Counted from the first letter of the stretch, positions 26,087 to 34,348 are shown. The stretch is DNA of 64,000 bases from Lachnospiraceae bacterium (GCA_030523275.1 JAUNIX010000012.1:1-64000), one strand, 5' to 3'. The notes: generated by a model not told the origin, from the sequence alone. Made by a program: numbers and translations.

Positions 26087-26767
26087 TTAATTGCTGCTTG
26101 GAAAATATCTGGTAATACGTCCGGCAAATTCGGCGATATTCTGAGTTTGCAGAATGACTCTCCCCGGTCCTGTCAGTCTGGTGATAAATAATCCTTCGCC
26201 GCCAAGAAATATATTCATACCACCTTTTATCATTTCGACTTCATAATTTACACTCTCTTCAAAAGCAACTAAATTTCCGGTATCAACCTTTAATACTTCT
26301 CCTGGAGCAAGATCTTTGATGACCTTATTTCCGTCAACTTCTAAAAATCCAATTCCAGTGCCAGACAATTTTTGAAGAATAAATCCTTCGCCGCCAAATA
26401 AACCGCTAGAGATTTTTTTCGTAAATGCAACTTGTGTATTTACGGAATCTTCTGCACATAGAAATGCACCTTTTTGGCAAATTAAGCTTCCATATTGACT
26501 GAAATCTATCGGTAATATTTCTCCAGCAACAGTAGAAGAAAATCCGATTACTGCATGGTCAGATGTAGCAGAGTATGTGGTAAGAAACATCGATTCTCCG
26601 GCAAATTTACGTCCTAGTCCTTTTAAAAGTCCTCCTCTTGTATTTGTTTTCATAGATACATTATCGCTCATCCAGCACATACCACCACTTTGAGTAAACA
26701 TGGATTCTCCAGAATCTAATGTCACTTCTACTGCAGGCATGATAGAGCCAATTAATTCATATTTCAT
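26087..26767 (-). CDS. AIM24 / TIGR00266 family protein
   Basis: About 226 residues, MKYELIGSIMPAVEVTLDSGESMFTQSGGMCWMSDNVSM, followed by GGLLKGLGRKFAGESMFLTTY, FLCAEDSVNTQVAFTKK, GLFGGEGFILQKLSGTG and GGEGLFITRLTGPGRVILQTQ: the repeated beta-rich pattern of the AIM24 family. Cytosolic, no signal peptide. The family's molecular function in bacteria is not established. Start at the ATG on 26767 because AAAGGAGG lies 6 bases before it; the ATG at 26785 lies upstream of that site. Divergent from the transglutaminase gene. Confidence 0.85.
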   Translation of the reverse strand: MKYELIGSIMPAVEVTLDSGESMFTQSGGMCWMSDNVSMKTNTRGGLLKGLGRKFAGESMFLTTYSATSDHAVIGFSSTVAGEILPIDFSQYGSLICQKGAFLCAEDSVNTQVAFTKKISSGLFGGEGFILQKLSGTGIGFLEVDGNKVIKDLAPGEVLKVDTGNLVAFEESVNYEVEMIKGGMNIFLGGEGLFITRLTGPGRVILQTQNIAEFAGRITRYFPSSN

Positions 26768-26870
26768 GCAAAACCTCCTTTGCAAACATTATATCATAAA
26801 TAGAACTTGGTATAAATCATTGTTTGTTTATGATATAATAAAGATATATGTTGTAGGAGGGAGAATCAAC

Positions 26871-28481
26871 ATGAAGTTAGTCAGACGTTTTTTATCTTAT
26901 ATTTTGGTCTTTATGCTATGTATATTAAGCATTTCATCATCAATTGTCTATGCATCTTGGGATGCACCAAAGTCAGCAGATGAACTTGTGATCGAAGGAT
27001 TTTATGTTAATCCATTGACACCAAATGTTATTTCAAAAGAGGAGTTAAAGCAATCTGTAAAGACGGAAAATGACAATAAGACAAGTTTTAAGGGAAACAA
27101 AGCAAAAGTTTATACATCCGTTGTCGATGTGGGAGATGAATTGCGAAAACAGATGACACGGCATAAAAAGACGGTTATGATAAATTATCGGTCGACAAAG
27201 AAAATTTCAAATGCATTTATCTATTCCGTGTATGATGAAGCTTTTAAGGAAACAGGAAAATCAACAGAAGGAGATTACTTGAAGTATCAATGTGCATGCT
27301 ATGGCGAAGGAAATGGTTATCAAAGCGGTAAATATTATAATTTTACATTGGTCTTTTACATAAAATATTATACGACACTTTCCCAAGAGGAGAAAGTTAC
27401 GGAAAAGGTAAAGCAATTAAAAAAAGAGCTACATTTGACTGAGGATCAATTTTCTTCTGAAAAAGTCAAAAGTATCTATGATTATATTTGTTCTCATGTC
27501 ACTTATGATTATAGTCATTTGGATGATGAGACTTATTTATTACAATATACAGCTTATGCGGCTTTGATCGAAAAAAGTGCTGTTTGTCAGGGATATGCAG
27601 TTTTACTGTACCGTCTTGCCGAGGAATGTGGACTTGATGTATGTGTGATTGGGGGAACAGGGAATGGTGGTCCGCATGCATGGAATATTATGAGAATCGG
27701 AAAATGGTACTATAATTTGGATTCGACTTGGGACGCTGGAGAAACCGACTACGCTTATTTTCTAAAAGGTAGTGAGCAGTTTCAGGATCACGAGTCTGAT
27801 GATGAATATTTGACAACATCTTTTCAAAGCCAGCATCCGATCAGTATGACAGATTATCAGAATTGTCCTAGTCATAACATGACAGAAGAAATAATAAAAG
27901 CGACAACTCGTAAAGATGGATATATCTTATCGAAATGTTCGATATGTAACGATGAATACAGTAAAAAAGTTATTGCATCTCCAAAGACAGTATCTGCTTC
28001 TGATGTGATTTATAATGGGAAAAATCAGCGTCCGAAAGTGGTAGTGAAAGATACAAAGGGAAGGAAGATAGAGGAAGATCATTATACAGTTGCTTATACA
28101 AAAAATAAAAATGTGGGTAAAGCCAGTGTGACTGTCGCATTGAAAGGGAATCGATATTCTGGGAATTTAAAGGGAAATTTTATTATTCAGCCCAAAGGAA
28201 TTAGTTTTGCCAGTATTAAGGCAAAATCAAAAGGATTTACGACGAAATGGAAAAAACAAAAGACGCAGACAAGTGGTTATCAAATTCAGTATTCAACAAA
28301 CAATAATTTTAAATTATCAAAAACAATCACAGTTAGTAAAAACAGTATTGTGACAAAGAACGTGACAAAACTAAAAGCCAAAAAACGATATTATATAAGA
28401 ATTCGTACTTATAAAAAAGTGGGCAATACGAAATATTATTCAAAGTGGTCTGGGGTAAAGACGGTAAAAACAAAGAAATAA
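26871..28481 (+). CDS. Secreted transglutaminase-like protein with C-terminal fibronectin-III-like domain
   Basis: 536 residues. Residues 1-31 form a signal peptide (MKLVRRFLSYILVFMLCILS, cleavage likely after VYA). A transglutaminase-like cysteine-protease domain carries the triad C239 (SAVCQGYAVLL), H269 (GPHAWNIM) and D284 (NLDSTWDAG). Residues after about 380 hold a region with a CxxC pair (SKCSICNDEY), then a bacterial Ig-like stretch (DVIYNGKNQRPKVVVKD) and a fibronectin-type-III-like end (SGYQIQYSTNNNF, KRYYIRIRTYKK). It is probably exported to the cell surface. Start 26871 is set by TAGGAGGG; the longer frame upstream overlaps the divergent gene. A TATAAT occurs at 26834. Confidence 0.85.
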   Translation: MKLVRRFLSYILVFMLCILSISSSIVYASWDAPKSADELVIEGFYVNPLTPNVISKEELKQSVKTENDNKTSFKGNKAKVYTSVVDVGDELRKQMTRHKKTVMINYRSTKKISNAFIYSVYDEAFKETGKSTEGDYLKYQCACYGEGNGYQSGKYYNFTLVFYIKYYTTLSQEEKVTEKVKQLKKELHLTEDQFSSEKVKSIYDYICSHVTYDYSHLDDETYLLQYTAYAALIEKSAVCQGYAVLLYRLAEECGLDVCVIGGTGNGGPHAWNIMRIGKWYYNLDSTWDAGETDYAYFLKGSEQFQDHESDDEYLTTSFQSQHPISMTDYQNCPSHNMTEEIIKATTRKDGYILSKCSICNDEYSKKVIASPKTVSASDVIYNGKNQRPKVVVKDTKGRKIEEDHYTVAYTKNKNVGKASVTVALKGNRYSGNLKGNFIIQPKGISFASIKAKSKGFTTKWKKQKTQTSGYQIQYSTNNNFKLSKTITVSKNSIVTKNVTKLKAKKRYYIRIRTYKKVGNTKYYSKWSGVKTVKTKK

Positions 28482-28498
28482 AAAATAAGTATTTATTC

Positions 28499-28527
28499 TT
28501 GCTGATGCTTAATGAAAACGATATAAT
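28499..28527 (+). promoter_or_regulatory. Promoter for apt
   Basis: TTGCTG (28499-28504), 17 bases, TATAAT (28522-28527), 38 bases before the ATG. Confidence 0.65.
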
Positions 28528-28565
28528 AAAGATAATATTATAGATGAAGAAAGGCGAAGGATAAA

Positions 28566-29090
28566 ATGAAGAAGGTAGAAGATTATATTACATCAATCCC
28601 AGATTTTCCAGAGGAAGGAATTATTTTCAGAGATATTACAACGGTATTTCAGGATGCAGAAGGGTTTCAATTGGCAATTGATGAATTGCAGAAATTAGTA
28701 GAATCGGTGGATTGTGATGTGATCGTAGGGGCAGAATCCAGAGGATTTTTGTTTGGAGCACCGGTTGCATATAATTTAAAGAAACCATTTGTATTGGTAC
28801 GTAAAAAAGGGAAATTACCAAGAGAAACAATTTCTCAAAAATATGAGTTAGAATATGGTACAGCGGAAGTTGAGATGCATGTTGATTCTATTAAACCGGG
28901 ACAAAAAGTCGTTTTGGTTGATGATTTGATCGCAACAGGCGGAACGGTAGAAGCTGCTGCAAAGTTAATTGAAAAATTGGGTGGAGAAGTTGTAAAAATG
29001 GTCTTCCTACTGGAATTAGCAGGATTAAAAGGCAGAGAACGACTGAATAAGTATGATGTAGAATCTGTTGTTGTTTATGAAGGAAAGTAA
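28566..29090 (+). CDS. apt: Adenine phosphoribosyltransferase
   Basis: 174 residues; salvages adenine to AMP with PRPP. MKKVEDYITSIPDFPEEGIIFRDITTVFQD is the typical start, DVIVGAESRGFLFGAPVAY and KPFVLVRKKGKLPRETISQKYELEYG follow, and the PRPP loop is VVLVDDLIATGGT. Normal length. Monocistronic: own promoter and a terminator 10 bases after the stop. Confidence 0.97.
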   Translation: MKKVEDYITSIPDFPEEGIIFRDITTVFQDAEGFQLAIDELQKLVESVDCDVIVGAESRGFLFGAPVAYNLKKPFVLVRKKGKLPRETISQKYELEYGTAEVEMHVDSIKPGQKVVLVDDLIATGGTVEAAAKLIEKLGGEVVKMVFLLELAGLKGRERLNKYDVESVVVYEGK

Positions 29091-29099
29091 ATAGATAGA

Positions 29100-29153
29100 A
29101 AAATGAGGGTTCGAGGCGGACTTGTCTGCTTGGTTTTGGACCTTCATTTTTTT
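29100..29153 (+). terminator. Terminator after apt containing a dispersed repeat
   Basis: Outer stem 29100-29112 with 29138-29150 (13 pairs including wobbles), then seven T. The inside of the hairpin is the CUUG repeat motif (29109-29133), which forms its own inner hairpin GCGGA-CTTG-TCTGC. Confidence 0.8.
29109..29133 (+). repeat. Dispersed CUUG-hairpin repeat, full copy
   Basis: GTTCGAGGCGGACTTG followed by TCTGCTTGG. Matches the copy at 41780 at 22 of 25 positions and the reversed copy at 47706. Confidence 0.65.
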
Positions 29154-29267
29154 ACAATAATTTCCCTTTGTTCCCTTGCATAAAAGGGGATTTTCCTTTA
29201 AACTAGAATAGTTAGACTACAATTATTATATTGAGATAGAAAAAAGATGGAAAAGGAAGGAACAAAC

Positions 29268-30914
29268 ATGGATTATCAAAAATTAGCAGATTTACTGTTT
29301 CCGAATGTGACAGCAACAATTGATGAAGTAGAAGCGAGATTCCCACAGAGAGATTTGCCGGAGGGCGCACAGGTAACTCGTATGGGTCCTAGTCCAACCG
29401 GATTTATTCATTTGGGAAATTTATATAGTGCTTTGGCAGATGAAAGAATTGCTCACCAAAGCGGCGGTGTATTCTATCTGCGTATCGAGGATACGGACAA
29501 TAAACGTAAAGTAGAAGGTGCTGTTGATATTATTATTTCTGTACTTCGTTACTTTGGTATTGAGTTTGATCAGGGAGCGGGTATTGACACAGAGGAAAGC
29601 AATGTCTATGGTCCATATTTCCAGCGTCAGAGAGCAGACATTTATCATGTATATGCAAAGGATTTAGTTGCGAGAGGACTTGCATACCCATGTTTTTGTA
29701 CAGAGGAAGAGATTGCTGATATTAAAGAACAGCAAAAAGCGCAGAATGTCATTACCGGATACCACACAACATGGACACGTTGTCGTGACTTATCCTATGA
29801 GACAATTGAAGAAAGAATTAAGGCTGGTATGCCATATGTTCTTCGTCTTCGTTCTCAGGGAGAAGAAGGTCAGGAAATCATTTTCCGTGATCAGATTCGT
29901 GGCAGTGTAAAATTCCCGGAAAATATTATGGATGTGGTTCTTCTAAAAAGAGATGGTATTCCAACTTACCATTTTGCACATGCAATCGATGATCATCTGA
30001 TGCACACAACGATGGTTATTCGTGGTGAAGAATGGTTATCTTCTGTGCCAACCCATGTGGAATTACACAAAGTATTAGGATTCCGTTTACCAAAATACGC
30101 GCATACCGCACATTTGATGAAGATGGAAAATGGTGGAAAACGTAAATTATCAAAGAGAAAAGATCCTGAATTGTCATTGGATTATTATAGAAAAGACGGA
30201 TATCATCCACAGGGGGTAAAAGTATATTTGATGACTTTATTAAACTCTAATTTCGAGCAGTGGTATGATAAACATCCAAACAATCCAATCACAGATTTCA
30301 AATACAGTGTAAAGAAAATGAGCAAATCTGGTGCTCTGTTTGATATCATGAAATTAAATGACATCTGTAAGAATGAATTTTCAAAACTAGAGCCAGAAGA
30401 AGTTTATGATTTCTTATATACATGGGTAGAAACATATCATCCAGATATGCTTGATGTATATTTTTCAGATAAAGAAAAATTCATTAAGATTTTGGAATTA
30501 GGAATGGGTGTTGGCAGTAAGCGCCGTAGAAAAGATTATATCAATGCCAAACAGATTATGAGTACGGTTCATTATTATTTTGATGAAACTTACCAGCAGA
30601 TTGACGAACAAAAATATGATGATGAGACAGTAAAAGCTGTTTTAACTGCTTATTTGGAAAAATATGATCATAATGATGACGCGAATACATGGTTTGGTAA
30701 GATCAAAGAAATTGGTGAGAGCTTAGGTTTCACAGGAAATATGCGTGAATATAAAAAGAATCCAGAAGCTTATAAAGGAAATGTTTCTCATATTGCTGAA
30801 ATCATTCGTATTGCAACGGTTGGTCAGGCAAGCTCACCAGATCAGTGGACGATCTATCATATCATGGGCGAAGACATGATGAGAAGAAGAATAGAAACAT
30901 TCTTAAATAAATAA
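29268..30914 (+). CDS. gltX: Glutamyl-tRNA synthetase
   Basis: About 548 residues of the long clostridial type. Class I signature: TRMGPSPTGFIHLGNLYSAL (HIGH-like HLGN) and the KMSKS-like KRKLSKRKDPELS; IEDTDNKRKVEGA is the GluRS acceptor-binding segment. It charges tRNA-Glu, which feeds both translation and, through HemA, tetrapyrrole synthesis. ATG at 29268 is preferred to 29247 because AAGGAAGG lies just before it. The 29154-29267 gap has a small CCCTT/AAGGG hairpin but no T-box that I can recognise. Confidence 0.95.
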   Translation: MDYQKLADLLFPNVTATIDEVEARFPQRDLPEGAQVTRMGPSPTGFIHLGNLYSALADERIAHQSGGVFYLRIEDTDNKRKVEGAVDIIISVLRYFGIEFDQGAGIDTEESNVYGPYFQRQRADIYHVYAKDLVARGLAYPCFCTEEEIADIKEQQKAQNVITGYHTTWTRCRDLSYETIEERIKAGMPYVLRLRSQGEEGQEIIFRDQIRGSVKFPENIMDVVLLKRDGIPTYHFAHAIDDHLMHTTMVIRGEEWLSSVPTHVELHKVLGFRLPKYAHTAHLMKMENGGKRKLSKRKDPELSLDYYRKDGYHPQGVKVYLMTLLNSNFEQWYDKHPNNPITDFKYSVKKMSKSGALFDIMKLNDICKNEFSKLEPEEVYDFLYTWVETYHPDMLDVYFSDKEKFIKILELGMGVGSKRRRKDYINAKQIMSTVHYYFDETYQQIDEQKYDDETVKAVLTAYLEKYDHNDDANTWFGKIKEIGESLGFTGNMREYKKNPEAYKGNVSHIAEIIRIATVGQASSPDQWTIYHIMGEDMMRRRIETFLNK

Positions 30915-30936
30915 AATAATAAATTTTGTAATAAGG

Positions 30937-30974
30937 AAACCTCCTTTCTTGCGGATAGCAGGAAGGAGGTTTTT
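30937..30974 (+). terminator. Intrinsic terminator after gltX
   Basis: AAACCTCCTT(T)CTTGC (30937-30952) pairs with GCAGGAAGGAGGTTT (30958 onward) and is followed by T residues. It is immediately followed by a composite hairpin repeat. Confidence 0.85.
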
Positions 30975-30976
30975 AC

Positions 30977-31045
30977 TTTATGATATAGGAAAGTTTTCAC
31001 TTTCCTATATCATAAAAACGCTCCGCGAGGATGCGACCAGATGCA
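30977..31045 (+). repeat. Composite repeat: variable hairpin plus constant GC-rich tail, full copy
   Basis: An 18-base-pair perfect stem (30977-30994 with 30999-31016, loop TTTC), then AA and the constant tail CGCTCCGCGAGGATGCG-ACCAGATGCA (31019-31045). The tail is identical over 27 bases to the copy at 55107-55133, while the stem sequence is different. Confidence 0.75.
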
Positions 31046-31103
31046 GATTTGTCCGTTTTTGTTCTATTAGTAAAATAACAAATGAAATTCATAATTTACA
31101 AAA

Positions 31104-31140
31104 CAATAATTATTTATTGTATCACAATAAATAATTATTG
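31104..31140. promoter_or_regulatory. Perfect 17-base-pair inverted repeat overlapping a -35 box
   Basis: CAATAATTATTTATTGT, ATC loop, then its exact complement. The right arm runs into the -35 box of the promoter for the DUF2975/HTH pair, so it may be an operator, or an AT-rich hairpin. The 30915-31242 gap also contains a terminator and a composite repeat, and no gene. Confidence 0.5.
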
Positions 31141-31166
31141 AGATTTGATGATTGGTGTGGTATATT
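31138..31166 (+). promoter_or_regulatory. Promoter for the DUF2975/HTH pair
   Basis: TTGAGA (31138-31143), 17 bases, TATATT (31161-31166). Leader about 70 bases with AGGAGG before the ATG. Confidence 0.6.
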
Positions 31167-31242
31167 ATAGTCAAAGAAAGAATCTGATCAGAAAATCTGA
31201 GGACAACACCAATATAGTTTCAAAATAGGAGGAATTAATAAG

Positions 31243-31725
31243 ATGGATAAGAAAAGTTTAGAATTTTGGTTAAAAGTTGTAATGATTGGATTGGGATTGG
31301 CAGGAATTATTTTATACATGATTGTTTTGCCATTTTTTGCAAAAGAAACGTTTGACTATGCAGGAGGTGTTTGGAAATCTGCCTTTTGGCCGTGGATGGT
31401 GTTTTTATGGATAACAGCGATTCCTTGTTATGTGGTATTATTTTATGGTTGGAGGATTGCCAGTCGTATTGGAATTGGGAAATCATTTTCCAGACAAAAT
31501 GCTATGGATATGAAAAAAATTGGCATGTTGGCACTTGGTGATAGTGCAATATTTGTTGGTGGAAGTATTTTACTTCTGTTCTTTCATATAAATCATCCGG
31601 GTATTTTATTGATGTCAATTTTCATTCCTTTCATTGGAGTGTCAATCGCAGTTGTGGCGATGGTACTCTCGCATTTCATTTATAAGGCGGCATTAATGGA
31701 AGAAGAAGCAGAACTTACAATATAA
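31243..31725 (+). CDS. DUF2975 membrane protein
   Basis: 160 residues with four hydrophobic segments (about 8-30, 46-70, 92-112, 117-142) and the family feature WRIASRIGIGKSFSRQNAMDMKKIGMLAL between helices 2 and 3. Function unknown. It is followed 14 bases later by a small Cro-type regulator, an arrangement seen repeatedly for DUF2975 proteins in Firmicutes; the pair may form a membrane-linked regulatory unit, which is inference. Confidence 0.82.
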   Translation: MDKKSLEFWLKVVMIGLGLAGIILYMIVLPFFAKETFDYAGGVWKSAFWPWMVFLWITAIPCYVVLFYGWRIASRIGIGKSFSRQNAMDMKKIGMLALGDSAIFVGGSILLLFFHINHPGILLMSIFIPFIGVSIAVVAMVLSHFIYKAALMEEEAELTI

Positions 31726-31739
31726 AAGGAGTACACAAG

Positions 31740-31952
31740 ATGATTATTATAAATATAGATGTCATGCTGGCAAAACGAAAAATGTCAGTGACGGAATTAG
31801 CCAATCGGGTGGGAATTACGATTGCCAATATATCAATCCTAAAAAATGGAAAAGCAAAAGCAATCAAAATAGAAACATTAAATAAAATTTGTAAAGCATT
31901 GGAATGTCAACCAGGGGATATTTTAGAGTGGAGAGAAGATGAAGAGGTCTAA
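31740..31952 (+). CDS. Cro/CI-family (YozG-like) helix-turn-helix regulator
   Basis: 70 residues, a bare HTH domain: MIIINIDVMLAKRKMSVTELANRVGITIANISILKNGKAKAIKIETLNKICKALECQPGDILEW. The C-terminal CKALECQPGDILEW is typical of the YozG-like group. Cytosolic DNA-binding protein; the perfect inverted repeat at 31104-31140 is a plausible target. AAAGGAG precedes the ATG. Confidence 0.88.
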   Translation: MIIINIDVMLAKRKMSVTELANRVGITIANISILKNGKAKAIKIETLNKICKALECQPGDILEWREDEEV

Positions 31953-31968
31953 AATAGCGCAAATAGAT

Positions 31969-32020
31969 GTATATCAGATGTGAAATGACTCCCATCTGAT
32001 ATACGCTCCGCGAGGATGCG
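31969..32020 (+). repeat. Composite repeat: variable hairpin plus constant tail, full copy
   Basis: A perfect 12-base-pair stem GTATATCAGATG (31969-31980) / CATCTGATATAC (31993-32004), followed directly by the tail CGCTCCGCGAGGATGCG (32004-32020). After the tail this copy diverges (CAGGGATTT instead of ACCAGATGCA). Confidence 0.7.
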
Positions 32021-32086
32021 CAGGGATTTGGATATGTATTATGTCAGTGGAAACTGACCCGAATCCCGCGCCAAGACTCGCGAGTT
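32021..32086 (+). other. Structured intergenic element next to the composite repeat
   Basis: GGGATTTGG (32023-32031) pairs with CCGAATCCC (32059-32067) and encloses GTCAGT-GGAA-ACTGAC (32043-32058), a stem with a GNRA loop. The 10-base palindrome ACTCGCGAGT follows at 32076-32085. The stretch is GC-rich for this window. It may extend the repeat or be a small structured RNA. A TATAAT at 32136 may be the -10 box of map. Confidence 0.45.
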
Positions 32087-32204
32087 TTGAATTATAATTG
32101 ATAAAACTTTCCGTGGATATTTTCCCAATAAGTGTTATAATAAAAATAGTGCGTAAAAATATATAGATAGTAAGAACTATCTGATAAGGAAAGGATATGT
32201 ATTC

Positions 32205-33077
32205 ATGGTAAAGTTAGGTCGTAATGATCACTGTTGGTGTGGTAGTGGAAAAAAATATAAAAAATGTCATGCAGCATTTGATGATAAGCTGATTAAGTTT
32301 GCAAGACAGGGACACATTGTTCCTTCACATGACATCATCAAAACCCCAGAACAGATTGAAGGAATCAAGGAAAGCGGTAAAATTAATGTTGCGGTGTTAG
32401 ATTATGTCGCTGAACATATAAAACCAGGGATGACAACAGAAGAGATTGATCAGATGGTTTATAATAAGACAACCGAAATGGGTGGCATCCCAGCTCCGCT
32501 TAATTATTGTGGCTTTCCAAAGAGCGTCTGCACTTCCATCGATGAAGTTGTATGTCATGGCATTCCAAGCCCAATTCAGAAGTTAGAAGAAGGGGACATT
32601 GTCAATATTGATGTGTCCACGATTTATAACGGATATTATTCTGATTCTTCAAGAATGTTTTGTATTGGAGAAGTTTCTCCAGAAAAGAAAAAGCTTGTGG
32701 AAGTGACAAAAGAATGTGTGGAGATTGGTATCAAAAATGTGAAACCATGGACGTTTTTGGGTGATATGAGCGAGGAAATCAACAATCATGCAAAAGCAAA
32801 TGGTTATTCGATCGTGCGCGAAATTGGCGGTCATGGCGTGGGATTAGAATTCCATGAAGATCCATTTGTAAGCTATGTTGCACCAAAAGGGACAGAAATG
32901 TTAATGGTACCAGGAATGGTATTTACGATTGAGCCGATGGTAAATATGGGAAAAGCCGATGTATTTACTGATGCAGAAGATGGCTGGACTGTGTATACAG
33001 AAGATGGGCTTCCATCTGCACAGTGGGAAGTGACGGTATTAGTAACCGAAGATGGTTGTGAAGTGCTTGTGTGGTAA
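32205..33077 (+). CDS. map: Type I methionine aminopeptidase with N-terminal SEC-C zinc motif
   Basis: 290 residues. Residues 1-25 hold a SEC-C motif (NDHCWCGSGKKYKKCH; C10, C12, C21, H22), which binds zinc and in other proteins docks to the ribosome or SecB. The catalytic domain follows: IKTPEQIEGIKESGKINVAVLDYVAEHIKPGMTTEEID, FPKSVCTSIDEVVCHGIP, NIDVSTIYNGYYSDSSRMF (metal Asp pair), EIGGHGVGLEFHEDP (His) and FTIEPMVN (Glu). It removes the initiator Met from nascent proteins. It probably shares a transcript with greA, 17 bases downstream. Confidence 0.95.
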   Translation: MVKLGRNDHCWCGSGKKYKKCHAAFDDKLIKFARQGHIVPSHDIIKTPEQIEGIKESGKINVAVLDYVAEHIKPGMTTEEIDQMVYNKTTEMGGIPAPLNYCGFPKSVCTSIDEVVCHGIPSPIQKLEEGDIVNIDVSTIYNGYYSDSSRMFCIGEVSPEKKKLVEVTKECVEIGIKNVKPWTFLGDMSEEINNHAKANGYSIVREIGGHGVGLEFHEDPFVSYVAPKGTEMLMVPGMVFTIEPMVNMGKADVFTDAEDGWTVYTEDGLPSAQWEVTVLVTEDGCEVLVW

Positions 33078-33094
33078 ATAGATAAGGTATAATT

Positions 33095-33595
33095 ATGGGA
33101 CATCAATTAACAGAACAAGATATTCAAAAGATGAAAGATGAGATTTTACATCGCAAATTGGTTGTTCGCAAACAGGCATTAGAAGATGTAAAAGAGGCTC
33201 GTGCGCAAGGCGATTTAAGTGAAAATTTTGAGTATAAGGCAGCAAAGAAATTTAAAAATCAAAATGAGAGCCGTATCCGTTATTTGGAACGTATGATTCG
33301 CAATGCGGAAGTTTATGTGGATGAATCTGCATCAGATGAAGTTGGTATGAATAATACCGTAACGGTTTACTTTGAAGAAGACGATGAGGAAGAAGTATTT
33401 AAAATTGTGACAACTGTACGTGGGGACAGTTTAAATAATATTATCAGCATTGAATCTCCGATTGGAAAGGCTCTTTTAGGACATAAAGTTGGTGACCGCG
33501 TCTATGTAAAAGTAAATGAAGACTATGGTTATTATCTCGTGATTCGAAAGATTGAAAAGACAACCGACGAATCAGAAAAAATTCAGAGATTTTAA
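33095..33595 (+). CDS. greA: GreA/GreB-family transcription elongation factor
   Basis: 166 residues. The N-terminal coiled coil is visible (LTEQDIQKMKDEILHRKLVVRKQALEDVKEARAQGDLSENFEYKAAKK, with the acidic tip residues in DLSENFEY), then the C-terminal FKBP-like domain ending in SPIGKALLGHKVGDRVYVKV. It stimulates cleavage of backtracked transcripts by RNA polymerase. The central NTVTVYFEEDDEEEVFKIVT is more acidic than in the E. coli protein. Confidence 0.92.
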   Translation: MGHQLTEQDIQKMKDEILHRKLVVRKQALEDVKEARAQGDLSENFEYKAAKKFKNQNESRIRYLERMIRNAEVYVDESASDEVGMNNTVTVYFEEDDEEEVFKIVTTVRGDSLNNIISIESPIGKALLGHKVGDRVYVKVNEDYGYYLVIRKIEKTTDESEKIQRF

Positions 33596-33608
33596 TTTAT
33601 ATGAGAAG

Positions 33609-33654
33609 GAGAGGTAGATCGAAATAGTTTTATTGTTCGATGTACCTCTCTTTT
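33609..33654 (+). terminator. Intrinsic terminator after greA
   Basis: GAGAGGTAGATCGAA (33609-33623) pairs with TTCGATGTACCTCTC (33636-33650) with one mismatch; TTTT follows. Confidence 0.85.
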
Positions 33655-33674
33655 GCAATTTCTATGCAACAAAA

Positions 33675-33714
33675 AATCAACGTAGAAACTGATGTTTCGG
33701 TTTCTGCGTTGATT
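33675..33714 (-). terminator. Intrinsic terminator after the lysine-rich membrane protein gene
   Basis: AATCAACGTAGAAAC (33675-33689) pairs with GTTTCTGCGTTGATT (33700-33714); on the minus strand the hairpin is followed by a T-run (AAAAAA at 33671-33676 on the plus strand). Confidence 0.8.
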
Positions 33715-33724
33715 CTTAGATTTC

Positions 33725-34348
33725 TTAACGTTTTTTCTTTTTATTTTTGTTTTTACGTTTTTTCGTGCTTTTATTCTTTTTAGCTGATGGATTTAAGGCC
33801 TTATTTTTCATCTGACCTTTGCTTGCTTGTTGCATGTTTTTGACATTTTTTCCATTCTTCATTTCAGAACCGGCATTGATTTCTTCATCGATCATGGAAT
33901 TATTCTTTGTCGCCCATTTTTGCATAAAGCCTTTTTTCTCTGGTGGTGGTGGAGCAACATTACGAGTGTTTTTTATTCCCATGATGTAGATACCACTAAT
34001 CTGGGCTTTGACTTCTGCTTTTACCGGAACCTGATCGTAAATACCTTCATCACATAATAAAGTAACAATCTGTGGACCGATCTTTGCCTTTACAACTGCA
34101 CCTTTCGAACGTGATGCTCGTTTTGGCATCTGATCCATGATGGCTTTCGGAAATCCTGCGTCACTGATCTTCATGTGTTTTTTATCAATAACAAGCATAT
34201 TGACAATCTGCATATTGTCGTACATCTGCTGTCTTGCATCCTGCTGTTTTTTCTGTTGTTTATCGCCAAACTTATAAAGTAAATATAATACAATACAAAG
34301 AATGATTGCGATAATACAGAAAATTCCCCATCCTGGTATATGTGGCAT
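33725..34348 (-). CDS. Membrane-anchored protein with lysine-rich C-terminal tail, function unknown
   Basis: 207 residues. One N-terminal membrane helix (GWGIFCIIAIILCIVLYLLY, residues 6-25), then a soluble domain of about 90 residues (MQIVNMLVIDKKHMKISDAGFPKAIMDQMPKRASRSKGAVVKAKIGPQIVTLLCDEGIYDQVPVKAEVKAQISGIYIMGIK), a PPPPEKKG linker and a tail of about 30 residues that is almost only Lys, Asn and Arg. The anchor has no lipobox. The tail should be cytosolic and could bind nucleic acid, ribosomes or acidic lipid; this is inference. I do not recognise a named family. Confidence 0.75.
   Translation of the reverse strand: MPHIPGWGIFCIIAIILCIVLYLLYKFGDKQQKKQQDARQQMYDNMQIVNMLVIDKKHMKISDAGFPKAIMDQMPKRASRSKGAVVKAKIGPQIVTLLCDEGIYDQVPVKAEVKAQISGIYIMGIKNTRNVAPPPPEKKGFMQKWATKNNSMIDEEINAGSEMKNGKNVKNMQQASKGQMKNKALNPSAKKNKSTKKRKNKNKKKKR

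Noticed and set aside
29154..29267. T-box leader before gltX
   Set aside because: The gap is too short and shows no T-box core sequence or specifier-loop structure; only a small hairpin is present.
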